Shown: one piece after another, positions 5,687-12,444 of the stretch
Position numbering within the stretch: the stretch's first letter is position 1
How the letters are laid out: every line of letters starts with the position of its first letter
NCBI GenBank assembly: GCA_046052705.1
Contig: JBJOLU010000011.1
Location: 1-15,644 of the forward strand
Length of the DNA: 15,644 bases
Reading direction: 5' to 3'
Origin: JBBATK01 sp046052705
Lineage (GTDB): Bacteria > Bacteroidota > Ignavibacteria > Kapaibacteriales > NICIL-2
Notes under the pieces: generated by a model
What the model saw: the letters and a program-made list of their open reading frames with translations, nothing else
What the model was told of the DNA's origin: nothing
Databases searched by the model: none
Position numbers and translations under genes: made by a program

Positions 5687-6937
5687 AGGTACTGCGCGCT
5701 GCACCACGCAGTGGCCGCGAATCCACGTTTGAGCCACGTGATTCACACCAAAGTGATACACGATGTCTGCAATGTTGTGAGTGTTCAGCACCACAAAGTC
5801 TGCCTGCTTCCCTATTTCCAAACTTCCAACTTTGTCGCTAAGGCCCAGAGCAAATGCGCCGTTCAATGTTGCGGCATTCATGCATTGCTCTACACTCATG
5901 CGCATGTTCGCGCATGCAAGAGACATCATTCCCTGCATATTCTCTGAGTAACAACTTCCCGGGTTGCAGTCGGTGGCCAAGGCCACTATTGCTCCCGCAT
6001 CCATTAGCTTTGTGGCAGGCGCATAGGGCAAGCGAAGCGTGTACGCAGTGCCGGGAAGCACGGTGGCTACTGTTTGCGATGCTGCTAATGCTTGTATGCC
6101 CGTTTCCGAAACAAAGAGCAAGTGATCGGCAGAGAGACTACCGCATTCCACCGCAAGCTCGGCTGCACCAAAGGTGCTGAGCTCATCGGCATGAACCTTT
6201 GTTCGCATACCATGACTGCGCGCAGCATTCAGAATGCGTCGTGATTGCTCTACGGTGAAATATCCTGTATCGCAAAACACGTCGCATATATCCGCCAATT
6301 GCTCAGACACTACCGCGGGTATCATGCTATTGCAAACCACATCCACATACGAATCGGCATTGTGCACGTACTCCGGCGGCACATCGTGGGCACCAAGAAA
6401 GGTAGCCACAATGGTAAGCGGGAGCTCTTGGCGAATGCGCTTTATGGCTCGCAGCATCTTCAGCTCACCTTCGGTATCCAAGGCATAGCCGCTTTTTATT
6501 TCCAGTGTGGTGGTACCATGCTCCATAGCCGACCGCGCCAGCTTCACGCCCTGCTCATACAGATCTTCTTCCGACGCAGAACGAACCGCACGCATGGTGG
6601 ATAAAATTCCGCCGCCCTCGGATGCTATTTGTTGATACGACACACCGCGCAAGCGCCGTGCGAACTCGTCGGAACGGTTGCCGGCGAACACCACATGGGT
6701 GTGCGAATCCACAAAACCCGGCATAACAACGCGCCCGGCACAATCCACTACGGTGTCGGCGGCAGAGACCATCTCGGCGTGGCGCTCGTTGGGACCAATC
6801 CATACAATGGATTCATCGAAGAGCATCGCTGCGTCCGATACAACACTAATGTCCTGCATGGCAGATCCGCGCTTGTGCAGAGAGCCATCGTTGCTCACGC
6901 ATACTAAACTGCCGATATTGGTGAGCAGCGTTTTCAC
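5669..6937 (-). CDS. hutI: Imidazolonepropionase
   Basis: HutI hydrolyses 4-imidazolone-5-propanoate to N-formimino-L-glutamate, the third step of histidine degradation, in the cytoplasm. From GTG 6937 the protein has 422 residues, close to the family length, with an amidohydrolase TIM barrel. The metal ligands are at canonical positions: His79 and His81 in DSHTHVVFAGNR, His249 in VHADE, and Asp323 in ALATDCNPGS. Substrate-pocket motifs FLGAHDVPPEY (180-190) and SADH (269-272) are also present. The start is GTG in GTGA, overlapping the manC stop by 4 nt. The frame is open 70 codons further into manC, but that part has no homology and is discarded. It is the last gene of an asd-manC-hutI unit. 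hutH, hutU and the later hut genes are absent here, so the pathway would be completed elsewhere. The gene ends tail-to-tail on the phosphoesterase gene. Confidence 0.95.
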   Translation of the reverse strand: MKTLLTNIGSLVCVSNDGSLHKRGSAMQDISVVSDAAMLFDESIVWIGPNERHAEMVSAADTVVDCAGRVVMPGFVDSHTHVVFAGNRSDEFARRLRGVSYQQIASEGGGILSTMRAVRSASEEDLYEQGVKLARSAMEHGTTTLEIKSGYALDTEGELKMLRAIKRIRQELPLTIVATFLGAHDVPPEYVHNADSYVDVVCNSMIPAVVSEQLADICDVFCDTGYFTVEQSRRILNAARSHGMRTKVHADELSTFGAAELAVECGSLSADHLLFVSETGIQALAASQTVATVLPGTAYTLRLPYAPATKLMDAGAIVALATDCNPGSCYSENMQGMMSLACANMRMSVEQCMNAATLNGAFALGLSDKVGSLEIGKQADFVVLNTHNIADIVYHFGVNHVAQTWIRGHCVVQRAVPPLAIG

Positions 6938-8040
6938 AGCCACGAATCCTGTCCGCGCTCCTTCATGAGCGCTACTGCCTTCTTTACTTCCTGCACACGA
7001 TCCTTGGGCACAACCACAATGGAATCGTCCGTTGCTACTACCACCACATTCTCCATTCCGATCACACTGATCATCATGGCATTGGCGCTGCTGTAGTTTG
7101 CAATGATCGACTCTTTGGTATCCACTACCGTCGATAATCCTACGCACACGTTATGGCCTGCATCGGGCGTGTTGGTTCTCTCCAGCGAGTCCCACGATCC
7201 AACGTCGTCCCACGGAAAACGGGATGGAAGCACCACGACGTTGGGCGCAACCTCCATGAGTGCGTAATCGATAGAGATGTCCGGCAGCGAAGCAAAAAGA
7301 TCGTTGATCTCATCATATGGTCCGGATGCAGCTGTATGCACGCAACTTGCAATGTCTATTGCCATTGATTCGAGTTGATTTCCAATTTCCGGCGCGTGTT
7401 TCTTCATGCCGTTGATAAAGGTGTCGCAGCGATAAAAGAACATACCGCTGTTCCATACAAACGAGCCATCGCTCAAGAACTTCTCGGCTGTTTGGCGATC
7501 GGGCTTTTCGCGAAAGCTCTTTACGCGGCATATATCATTCTCGAGCTTTTCGCCGGTTTCAATGTATCCGTATCCGGTTTCGGGACGGCTTGGCGCTATT
7601 CCCAGAGTGACAATCTCAGCGTGATGCTCAGCATACTCCATAGCCTGTTGTACTTGCGAGCGAAATACGTCGATGTGGTCGATGTATTGATCGGCGGTAA
7701 CTACGGCCACGGAAATCTCCTTTGCATCACCATACTTTGCGCACAGTACCGATGCCGCCAAAGCCAGGCAGGGAGCGGTGTTCCGCTTGTGCGGCTCGGC
7801 GATAATATTCTCCGGCGGCACAGCCGTCACCACCGCACGTATGTGCGGCAATAGCACTGCACTCGTGATGATGTAAATATCCTTGACATCCACCACCGGT
7901 GCAATGCGTTCTATAGATTCCTCGATCATCGTTTTGTGCGGATGAACCAGAGGCAGAAGTTGTTTGGGTCGGGTACGACGACTAAGCGGATAGAAGCGCT
8001 CGCCGCTTCCGCCGGCCATAATTACTGCAGTACGTTTCAT
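6934..8040 (-). CDS. manC: Mannose-1-phosphate guanylyltransferase (GDP-mannose pyrophosphorylase)
   Basis: This enzyme makes GDP-mannose from GTP and mannose 1-phosphate, for glycans or lipopolysaccharide-type polymers. Its 368 residues cover only the nucleotidyltransferase domain; the phosphomannose isomerase domain of long ManC/AlgA proteins is absent. Family motifs are the nucleotide-binding loop MAGGSGERFYPLSR (8-21) with RPKQLLPL (24-31), EPHKRNTAPC (82-91), TADQYI (115-120), RPETGYGYIE (152-161), FREKP (176-180), WNSGMFFY (196-203), and WDDVGSWDSL in the C-terminal third. The ATG overlaps the asd stop codon (ATGA), and its own TGA overlaps the hutI GTG start (GTGA), so translation of all three genes is probably coupled. 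No Shine-Dalgarno precedes the ATG, consistent with coupling. The gene symbol follows the short single-domain GMP enzymes usually annotated manC; a related sugar-1-phosphate guanylyltransferase is the only serious alternative. Confidence 0.92.
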   Translation of the reverse strand: MKRTAVIMAGGSGERFYPLSRRTRPKQLLPLVHPHKTMIEESIERIAPVVDVKDIYIITSAVLLPHIRAVVTAVPPENIIAEPHKRNTAPCLALAASVLCAKYGDAKEISVAVVTADQYIDHIDVFRSQVQQAMEYAEHHAEIVTLGIAPSRPETGYGYIETGEKLENDICRVKSFREKPDRQTAEKFLSDGSFVWNSGMFFYRCDTFINGMKKHAPEIGNQLESMAIDIASCVHTAASGPYDEINDLFASLPDISIDYALMEVAPNVVVLPSRFPWDDVGSWDSLERTNTPDAGHNVCVGLSTVVDTKESIIANYSSANAMMISVIGMENVVVVATDDSIVVVPKDRVQEVKKAVALMKERGQDSWL

Positions 8041-9065
8041 GAATGAGATAGTGGGAATGATGGATCGAAGGAGAGTGCTTGCCGCGCCAAGAGTTCCTCG
8101 GCGATTTGCACGGCATTCGTTGCTGCACCTTTGCGAAGATTATCGGCCACCAACCACAGATTGGCTCCGTTCTCCAGTGAATCATCTATGCGAATGCGGC
8201 CCACAAATACATCGTCGCGATTCGTGGCTGCAAGCGGTGTAGGATAGCCGGCATTGGCAGGATCGTCGATCACACATATTCCGGGTGAATGCTCAAGCAC
8301 CGCACGCACATCTGCCAAGCTGCATGGATTTTCGAATTCAATATTTACGGATTCTCCGTGCCCGCCCAGCACCGGCGCGCGAACGCAGGTAACAGACATT
8401 GGCAATCCGGGTATATTCATAATCTTCCGCGTCTCGAACATCATCTTGCGTTCTTCTTCGCTGGCACTGCCCTGTTCGCTTATGGAATGAAACACCAGAT
8501 TATACGCCACCGGATGCGGCGAAATTCTCGCCTCGGGAATGCGGTCGTGAATCTCTTCGTTCAATTGATGTATGCCTTTTTGTCCTGCGCCTGTTACCGA
8601 CTGGTAGGTAGACACCACCACTCGCCGAATCCCGAATGCGCGGTGCAACGGTTGCAGCGCCACCACAAGCTCGATGGTTGAACAGTTAGGATTAGCAATT
8701 ACTCCATGATGCTCTGTCAAGGCATCGGCGTTCACTTCAGGCACCACCAGTGGCACATCCGGATGCATTCGCCAGGCAGAGGAGTTGTCTATTAGAACGC
8801 AAAACGCAGCACGTGCAAACTGTGCGAACTGTATACTCACCGCGCTACCGGCCGAGAACAATGCAATATCAACTTCATCGAACGAACGCTTTGTTACTTC
8901 CTCTACGCGAATACTCTTGCCCCGGAATTCTTGTTCTGTGCCCGCACTGCGGCCCGAAGAAAAAAGACGCAGCGTATCGCAGGGGAAATCACGCTCCTCC
9001 AGCACACGCAGCATGGTGCGGCCTACTAAGCCGGTGGATCCTACTATAGCAAGAGAACAACCCAT
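8037..9065 (-). CDS. asd: Aspartate-semialdehyde dehydrogenase
   Basis: This enzyme reduces L-aspartyl-4-phosphate to aspartate semialdehyde with NADPH, the branch point towards lysine/diaminopimelate, threonine and methionine. The 342-residue protein starts with the Rossmann loop AIVGSTGLVGRTML (6-19). The catalytic Cys128 sits in ANPNCSTIELVVAL. STYQSVTGAGQKG (152-164) follows, then HPVAYNLVFHS (184-194) and CVRAPVLGGHGE (227-238) with the general-base His236. I chose ATG 9065 because it places MGCSLAIVGS at the family N terminus. The frame extends 30 codons further upstream, but that stretch is unrelated leader. The gene is first in the asd-manC-hutI chain and overlaps manC by 4 nt. A promoter-like box lies about 33 nt upstream of the start. 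The acid/His/Cys arrangement is complete, so an active enzyme is expected. Confidence 0.95.
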   Translation of the reverse strand: MGCSLAIVGSTGLVGRTMLRVLEERDFPCDTLRLFSSGRSAGTEQEFRGKSIRVEEVTKRSFDEVDIALFSAGSAVSIQFAQFARAAFCVLIDNSSAWRMHPDVPLVVPEVNADALTEHHGVIANPNCSTIELVVALQPLHRAFGIRRVVVSTYQSVTGAGQKGIHQLNEEIHDRIPEARISPHPVAYNLVFHSISEQGSASEEERKMMFETRKIMNIPGLPMSVTCVRAPVLGGHGESVNIEFENPCSLADVRAVLEHSPGICVIDDPANAGYPTPLAATNRDDVFVGRIRIDDSLENGANLWLVADNLRKGAATNAVQIAEELLARQALSFDPSFPLSHS

Positions 9066-9097
9066 GAATGCGCAAATCGGAAGTGTGAAGTACTTCG

Positions 9098-9106
9098 TGC
9101 AATATA
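9098..9106 (-). promoter_or_regulatory. Possible promoter box of the asd-manC-hutI operon
   Basis: On the - strand TATATTGCA lies 32 nt before the asd ATG and resembles the TAnnTTTG-type -7 box, also seen before nuoJ. The surrounding 188-nt gap (9066-9253) has A/T tracts at 9117-9121, 9131-9137 and 9169-9175 that may bend the DNA. It also has a small hairpin (TGTTG/CAACA, 9199-9212) and a CCGGC/GCCGG pair (9221-9244). No TTTG lies at the ideal -33 distance, so the call is tentative. Confidence 0.35.
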
Positions 9107-9253
9107 CGTGCAGGCCAAAAACGCTTCCACAAAAAAACCCGTACCACAGACGCAAGAATGAGATGCAGTTTTTTTCAACTCATTGGAATCATATCTGATG
9201 TTGAGAACAACACTGGTTAGCCGGCGTTTAATCAAAGTAGCCGGTACAAATTC

Positions 9254-10198
9254 CTACTGCAACACGAGGCCTCGACGCTTCAAGAATGCGTCTACACGGG
9301 GTTCCAAAGGGAACATAGCCAGGGCGCAAATAGCACCGGCAATTGCATCCACTGCGTAATGATATCGCAGGTAAATCGTGGCTACGATCAGACTACATCC
9401 TACAATGGTAAAGAACCATTTGCCGCGGGAGCGGAACTTCCACGCAAGGATGATGTTCACTAGAGTCATCATGGTGTGCCCGCTGGGCATGCAATCCCTA
9501 TTGACAATGGCTGCCGGGTTCACCGATCCCGGCACAATTCCGCCGCCGATATTCACTTGCTCACGCAACACGCCCGCAAACCATACTCCCGGAAGTTCGG
9601 AATTGATGGACGAGAAATCGTGAAGAGAAAATCGCGGACCAACAGCCGGAAAAGCAAAGTATGCTACATACGAAACAAAAAAGGCAAACACCATGAGTCT
9701 GCTGAATTCCTCGAACTCGCGATAGCGGCCGTCTCGGTACAGGAAAATTGCGTGAATGCAGGGCAAAAAGAAAAACGCCACGTAACACCACTGCAAATAC
9801 TCTGTAAGTACCGGATGACTAAACTGCCCTACCCACTCGGTAGGATTTGCGCCAAACAGCATGCGGTCCAATGCCGCTAAGGAGGAGTCGTACAAAGTGG
9901 TACGCACATGCGGCAAAATGTGGAAGGTTTGCAGATACATCGGATACACAAAGGGTATCACATAAAAGCGCCGCAACGTGTGCCAGCTTTCCGACTCAGC
10001 TTTGCTTACCAGCAGTATGATGCCAACTGTGACTGCAAGAAAAGAGACGTTCTCGCCAAGTACTAGCCAACGCGTGGGGATGGAGCTCCAAAAAACAAGC
10101 GTGATGGCAGTGTACAAAACGATAATGGCAATGAAGTACCAGTCCATGGAATACATGGTGGATCGTGCAAGGTTCCAATTCTCGCGCAACTGCTTCAT
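9254..10198 (-). CDS. PAP2-superfamily membrane phosphatase/phosphotransferase (Aur1/IPC-synthase-like)
   Basis: This is an integral membrane protein of 314 residues with about six to seven hydrophobic segments (for example 21-40, 51-65, 78-95, 138-154, 168-184, 243-254, 262-276, 284-297). PAP2-type active-site pieces are present near the C terminus: PSGHT (His241) and YLRYHYAVDAIAG (Arg278, His280, Asp284). The LDRMLFGANP block (110-119) and FPAVGPRF (183-190) are features I associate with the Aur1/inositol-phosphorylceramide-synthase branch of PAP2 proteins rather than simple undecaprenyl-pyrophosphate phosphatases. Likely roles are lipid phosphate hydrolysis or transfer of a phospho-headgroup in the membrane; the substrate cannot be assigned. 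The gene overlaps the rsmA stop by ATGA and is the last gene of the HIT-rsmA-PAP2 operon. A weak CCGGC/GCCGG stem without T-tract follows its TAG. Confidence 0.85.
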   Translation of the reverse strand: MKQLRENWNLARSTMYSMDWYFIAIIVLYTAITLVFWSSIPTRWLVLGENVSFLAVTVGIILLVSKAESESWHTLRRFYVIPFVYPMYLQTFHILPHVRTTLYDSSLAALDRMLFGANPTEWVGQFSHPVLTEYLQWCYVAFFFLPCIHAIFLYRDGRYREFEEFSRLMVFAFFVSYVAYFAFPAVGPRFSLHDFSSINSELPGVWFAGVLREQVNIGGGIVPGSVNPAAIVNRDCMPSGHTMMTLVNIILAWKFRSRGKWFFTIVGCSLIVATIYLRYHYAVDAIAGAICALAMFPLEPRVDAFLKRRGLVLQ

Positions 10199-11013
10199 GT
10201 GGTAGCCGACTGAATGTCTCGTAACAATTGATCGAAATCGTGCAGAGTTAACTCCTCCGCACGCTTGTCTAAAAATGGTGTGTCTACACTGCGTATATCC
10301 ACTCCATACTTTGTTTGCGCATAGCCGCTTAGAGCATTGCGAAGCGTTTTCCTTCGCTGTGCAAAAGCACTGCGAATAATACCGCGGATGTCTTTCACAG
10401 ACGCAGTAATAGGAGCTTGATTGCGAAACTCAAACCGCACCACAGCAGAGGTTACCCCCGGAACGGGGAAAAACGATCCCGGCTTCACATCGAAGAGAAT
10501 CTTCACGTGCGCCGCCATCGCGGCTGCAAGGGTAAGCACGCCGTAATCTTTGGTTCGTGGTTGAGCTACCAATCTCTTGGCTACCTCGCGCTGCATCATA
10601 AGCACGCAAGACCGAAGATGCTCGGCCTGATCGAACACCAGAAACAATATTTCCGATGAGATAGCGTAGGGAATATTGCCAATCACCGACATTCCAACGG
10701 GGCACTCGCTCTGCATGCTTGCAAAATTCGTTTCCAATATGTCGCCCTCTTGAATGCGGAATCGATCGCCTGTGCGAGCGGCATATTCACGATTCAAGAA
10801 CTCCACTGCGCGAGCATCTTTCTCGATGCACACCAAACGGGTATCCTGATCAACCAGGTGCTTGGTTAGAGCTCCGGTACCGGGACCGATTTCCACCACG
10901 CACTCACCCGGCAACGGCTGCAACGCATCCGCTATGCGTTTGGCCACTGCACCATCGGTCAGAAAGTTCTGCGACAGCGACTTCTTAGGGCGTACATCGC
11001 GATGTTGTCGCAT
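10195..11013 (-). CDS. rsmA: 16S rRNA (adenine1518/1519-N6)-dimethyltransferase
   Basis: RsmA/KsgA dimethylates two adjacent adenosines in the 3' hairpin of 16S rRNA during late 30S assembly, using S-adenosylmethionine. The 272-residue length is typical. Motifs in order are KKSLSQNFLTD (10-20), the SAM-binding loop EIGPGTGALT (41-50), IEKD (63-66), GDIL (90-93), the adenine-binding NIPYAISS (113-120), then PKxYGxL-like KDYGVLTLAA, and the basic C-terminal part FAQRRKTLRNAL. The gene starts 3 nt after the stop of the HIT gene and its TGA overlaps the ATG of the PAP2 gene (ATGA), so expression of the three is probably linked. No ribosome binding site is seen, consistent with translational coupling. 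Erm-type 23S methyltransferases share the fold but not the NIPYAIS/FAQRRKTLRN pattern, so KsgA is confident. Confidence 0.96.
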   Translation of the reverse strand: MRQHRDVRPKKSLSQNFLTDGAVAKRIADALQPLPGECVVEIGPGTGALTKHLVDQDTRLVCIEKDARAVEFLNREYAARTGDRFRIQEGDILETNFASMQSECPVGMSVIGNIPYAISSEILFLVFDQAEHLRSCVLMMQREVAKRLVAQPRTKDYGVLTLAAAMAAHVKILFDVKPGSFFPVPGVTSAVVRFEFRNQAPITASVKDIRGIIRSAFAQRRKTLRNALSGYAQTKYGVDIRSVDTPFLDKRAEELTLHDFDQLLRDIQSATT

Positions 11014-11016
11014 TGA

Positions 11017-11523
11017 TTAGGCGGTAATGGAATGAAAAATGTGGCGCAGTTGTGCAGCGGTGTCGGTTAACGACTCAGATACAACCTTTGTTTCGGAAAG
11101 CAAGGGCATGAAGTTGGTATCGCCATTCCAGCGTGGTAAGATATGCATATGCACATGGTCGGGAACACCGGCTCCGGCTACTCGCCCAAGGTTGGCACCG
11201 ATATTAAAGCCGTGAGGATTGAACATCTGCGTCAACGCTTTGTGGCACAGCTGCAGCACCATCATGATCTCGGTGGCAACCTCCGGCTTCAACGCGGAAA
11301 AGTCTCCGATGTGTTCGTTGGGCACAACCATCAAGTGACCGGCGTTGTACGGAAAGAGATTCATAATCACAAAGCACCACGTTGCCCTGTACACCACCAG
11401 CTCCGTGGACTGCTCGTCCGGGTTTTGCGCAGTGGCATCGCAAAGAAAACAGGAGTGCTTTTCCGGTTTGGTGCTAAAGGAACTGATATACTGCGAGCGC
11501 CAAGGCGACCAAAGATGTTCCAT
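11017..11523 (-). CDS. HIT-family nucleotide hydrolase/phosphorylase
   Basis: This histidine-triad protein of 168 residues belongs to the branch with a zinc-type Cys pair, related to diadenosine tetraphosphate phosphorylases and similar nucleotide hydrolases. The start MEHLWSPWRSQYI is characteristic of that branch. Cys25 and Cys28 (CFLC) probably bind metal together with His residues. LFPYNAGHLMVVPNEH (57-71) is the conserved strand-helix region. The catalytic triad is HVHMH (123-127), with His125 the expected nucleophile, followed by ILPRW. The start at ATG 11523 is supported by this N terminus and by GGGAG 10 nt upstream; TTG 11544 would add seven residues. It is the first gene of a HIT-rsmA-PAP2 operon. 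An intrinsic terminator of the upstream outer-membrane gene ends only 19 nt before its ATG. The exact nucleotide substrate is not readable. Confidence 0.9.
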   Translation of the reverse strand: MEHLWSPWRSQYISSFSTKPEKHSCFLCDATAQNPDEQSTELVVYRATWCFVIMNLFPYNAGHLMVVPNEHIGDFSALKPEVATEIMMVLQLCHKALTQMFNPHGFNIGANLGRVAGAGVPDHVHMHILPRWNGDTNFMPLLSETKVVSESLTDTAAQLRHIFHSITA

Positions 11524-11542
11524 GTGTTCGATACTCCCGGAC

Positions 11543-11578
11543 AAAAAAAATGCGCTCGCACACTAGGCACGAGCGCAT
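11543..11578 (-). terminator. Rho-independent terminator of the barrel/T9SS operon
   Basis: On the - strand a perfect 9-bp stem (ATGCGCTCG with CGAGCGCAT, 11578-11570 and 11558-11550) with an 11-nt loop is followed by a run of eight T that begins with the last stem base. It lies 18 nt after the TAA of the barrel gene and 19 nt before the HIT start. The + strand side has no comparable T-run, so it works leftward. Confidence 0.88.
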
Positions 11579-11596
11579 GATTTCATTCACAAAAAA

Positions 11597-12436
11597 TTAG
11601 AGCGCAAAGCGTGCTTCAATTGCTGCTTGCAACGCATTGATCTTCCACGAATCCGTTGTGGTCATGTTTGTCAGGCCTACATTGTAATGCAGCGACGGGA
11701 TCAATGTGAGTTTGCGCAGAATGATTTCGTACTGTACTCCAAACTTCAATGCAAAGCGGAAAGCCGATGCATTCTTGATGTCTTCATCACGAATGATTGC
11801 CGTACGATCAAAGTTTTCATAACGAAGCGGCTTGTTTGCAACGGTATCAGCTACACGAATAAAACGTGCATTTACCGGCTGAACCAATTCAAACTTCTGC
11901 ACAGCCTGCTGTGTCATGGCAAAGCCCGGAGAAATACCTGCTGTCAGACCCAAAGGAGTAGCACCAAGATTGAAGCGATACATAATATCAAGATCAATGG
12001 TGGTATACTTGATTTCGGCAACGTGTTGCGTGGTCGTGAAAATCACGGTATCACGGTTGTTTGCCGCATCACGCACCAGCGAGGGCAAACGATCGCCGTA
12101 CTGAGTGAAGCTGGAGGGAAGGTTATCATAGATAACGCGGGTAACGATAGAAGACTTCGAAGTTTTGGGATCTCCAAGCAGATATTCGAAAGCCCAACCG
12201 AAAAACAGTCCGTTTCCGGAACCATCGGTAAAGGTAGGACAGTTAACATCGTTGCTGAACGAAGGGAAACCACCGGAGTTCATAACTCTGTTGTAGCCCA
12301 CAATAGGACCCATGTAAATACGCGGCGGTGCTTTACCTGCCGAAAGCGGGCTTACATCTTCCTCATCCTGGGCAAAGGCGTTTTGAGACGTCCAGCTCAA
12401 GGCGAGCAGTACAACACACAACAGACGAAACTTCAT
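11597..12436 (-). CDS. Outer-membrane beta-barrel protein (PorT-like/OMP_b-brl type), function unknown
   Basis: A predicted secreted protein of 279 residues. The signal peptide spans residues 1-22, with a basic start (MKFR), a hydrophobic core LLCVVLLALSW, and cleavage after NAFA. The mature part begins with an acidic stretch (QDEEDVSP). It then shows alternating hydrophobic/polar strands such as RIYMGPIVGYN, LFFGWAFEYLLG, TTIDLDIMYRFN and LTAGISPGFAM, and ends FRFALKFGVQYEI...LIPSLHYNVGL...AAIEARFAL. A barrel-closing C-terminal strand is typical of outer-membrane proteins in Bacteroidota-like bacteria. No enzymatic motif is visible. It begins 8 nt after the stop of the large T9SS cargo, and its AGGGG ribosome binding site overlaps that TAG, so co-translation is likely. 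A strong terminator follows. It may anchor or assist the cargo protein, but this is inference from position only. Confidence 0.75.
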   Translation of the reverse strand: MKFRLLCVVLLALSWTSQNAFAQDEEDVSPLSAGKAPPRIYMGPIVGYNRVMNSGGFPSFSNDVNCPTFTDGSGNGLFFGWAFEYLLGDPKTSKSSIVTRVIYDNLPSSFTQYGDRLPSLVRDAANNRDTVIFTTTQHVAEIKYTTIDLDIMYRFNLGATPLGLTAGISPGFAMTQQAVQKFELVQPVNARFIRVADTVANKPLRYENFDRTAIIRDEDIKNASAFRFALKFGVQYEIILRKLTLIPSLHYNVGLTNMTTTDSWKINALQAAIEARFAL

Positions 12437-12444
12437 ATTGTCCC

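Noticed and set aside
5405..5947. A 180-codon + strand frame running across the phosphoesterase/hutI junction
   Set aside because: It overlaps conserved catalytic regions of two well-supported genes in other frames and shows no family resemblance.
6938..7147. A 70-codon N-terminal extension of hutI inside manC
   Set aside because: The extension is out-of-frame manC sequence without homology. The GTG at 6937 gives the normal family length and a GTGA overlap with the manC stop.
9066..9155. A 30-codon N-terminal extension of asd
   Set aside because: It lies in the A/T-rich upstream region with the promoter-like box. The family begins right at MGCSLAIVGSTG.
9218..9244. Direct repeat TAGCCGG and inverted CCGGC/GCCGG after the PAP2 gene as a terminator
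   Set aside because: The stem is only 5 bp with a 14-nt loop and no T-tract follows on the - strand.
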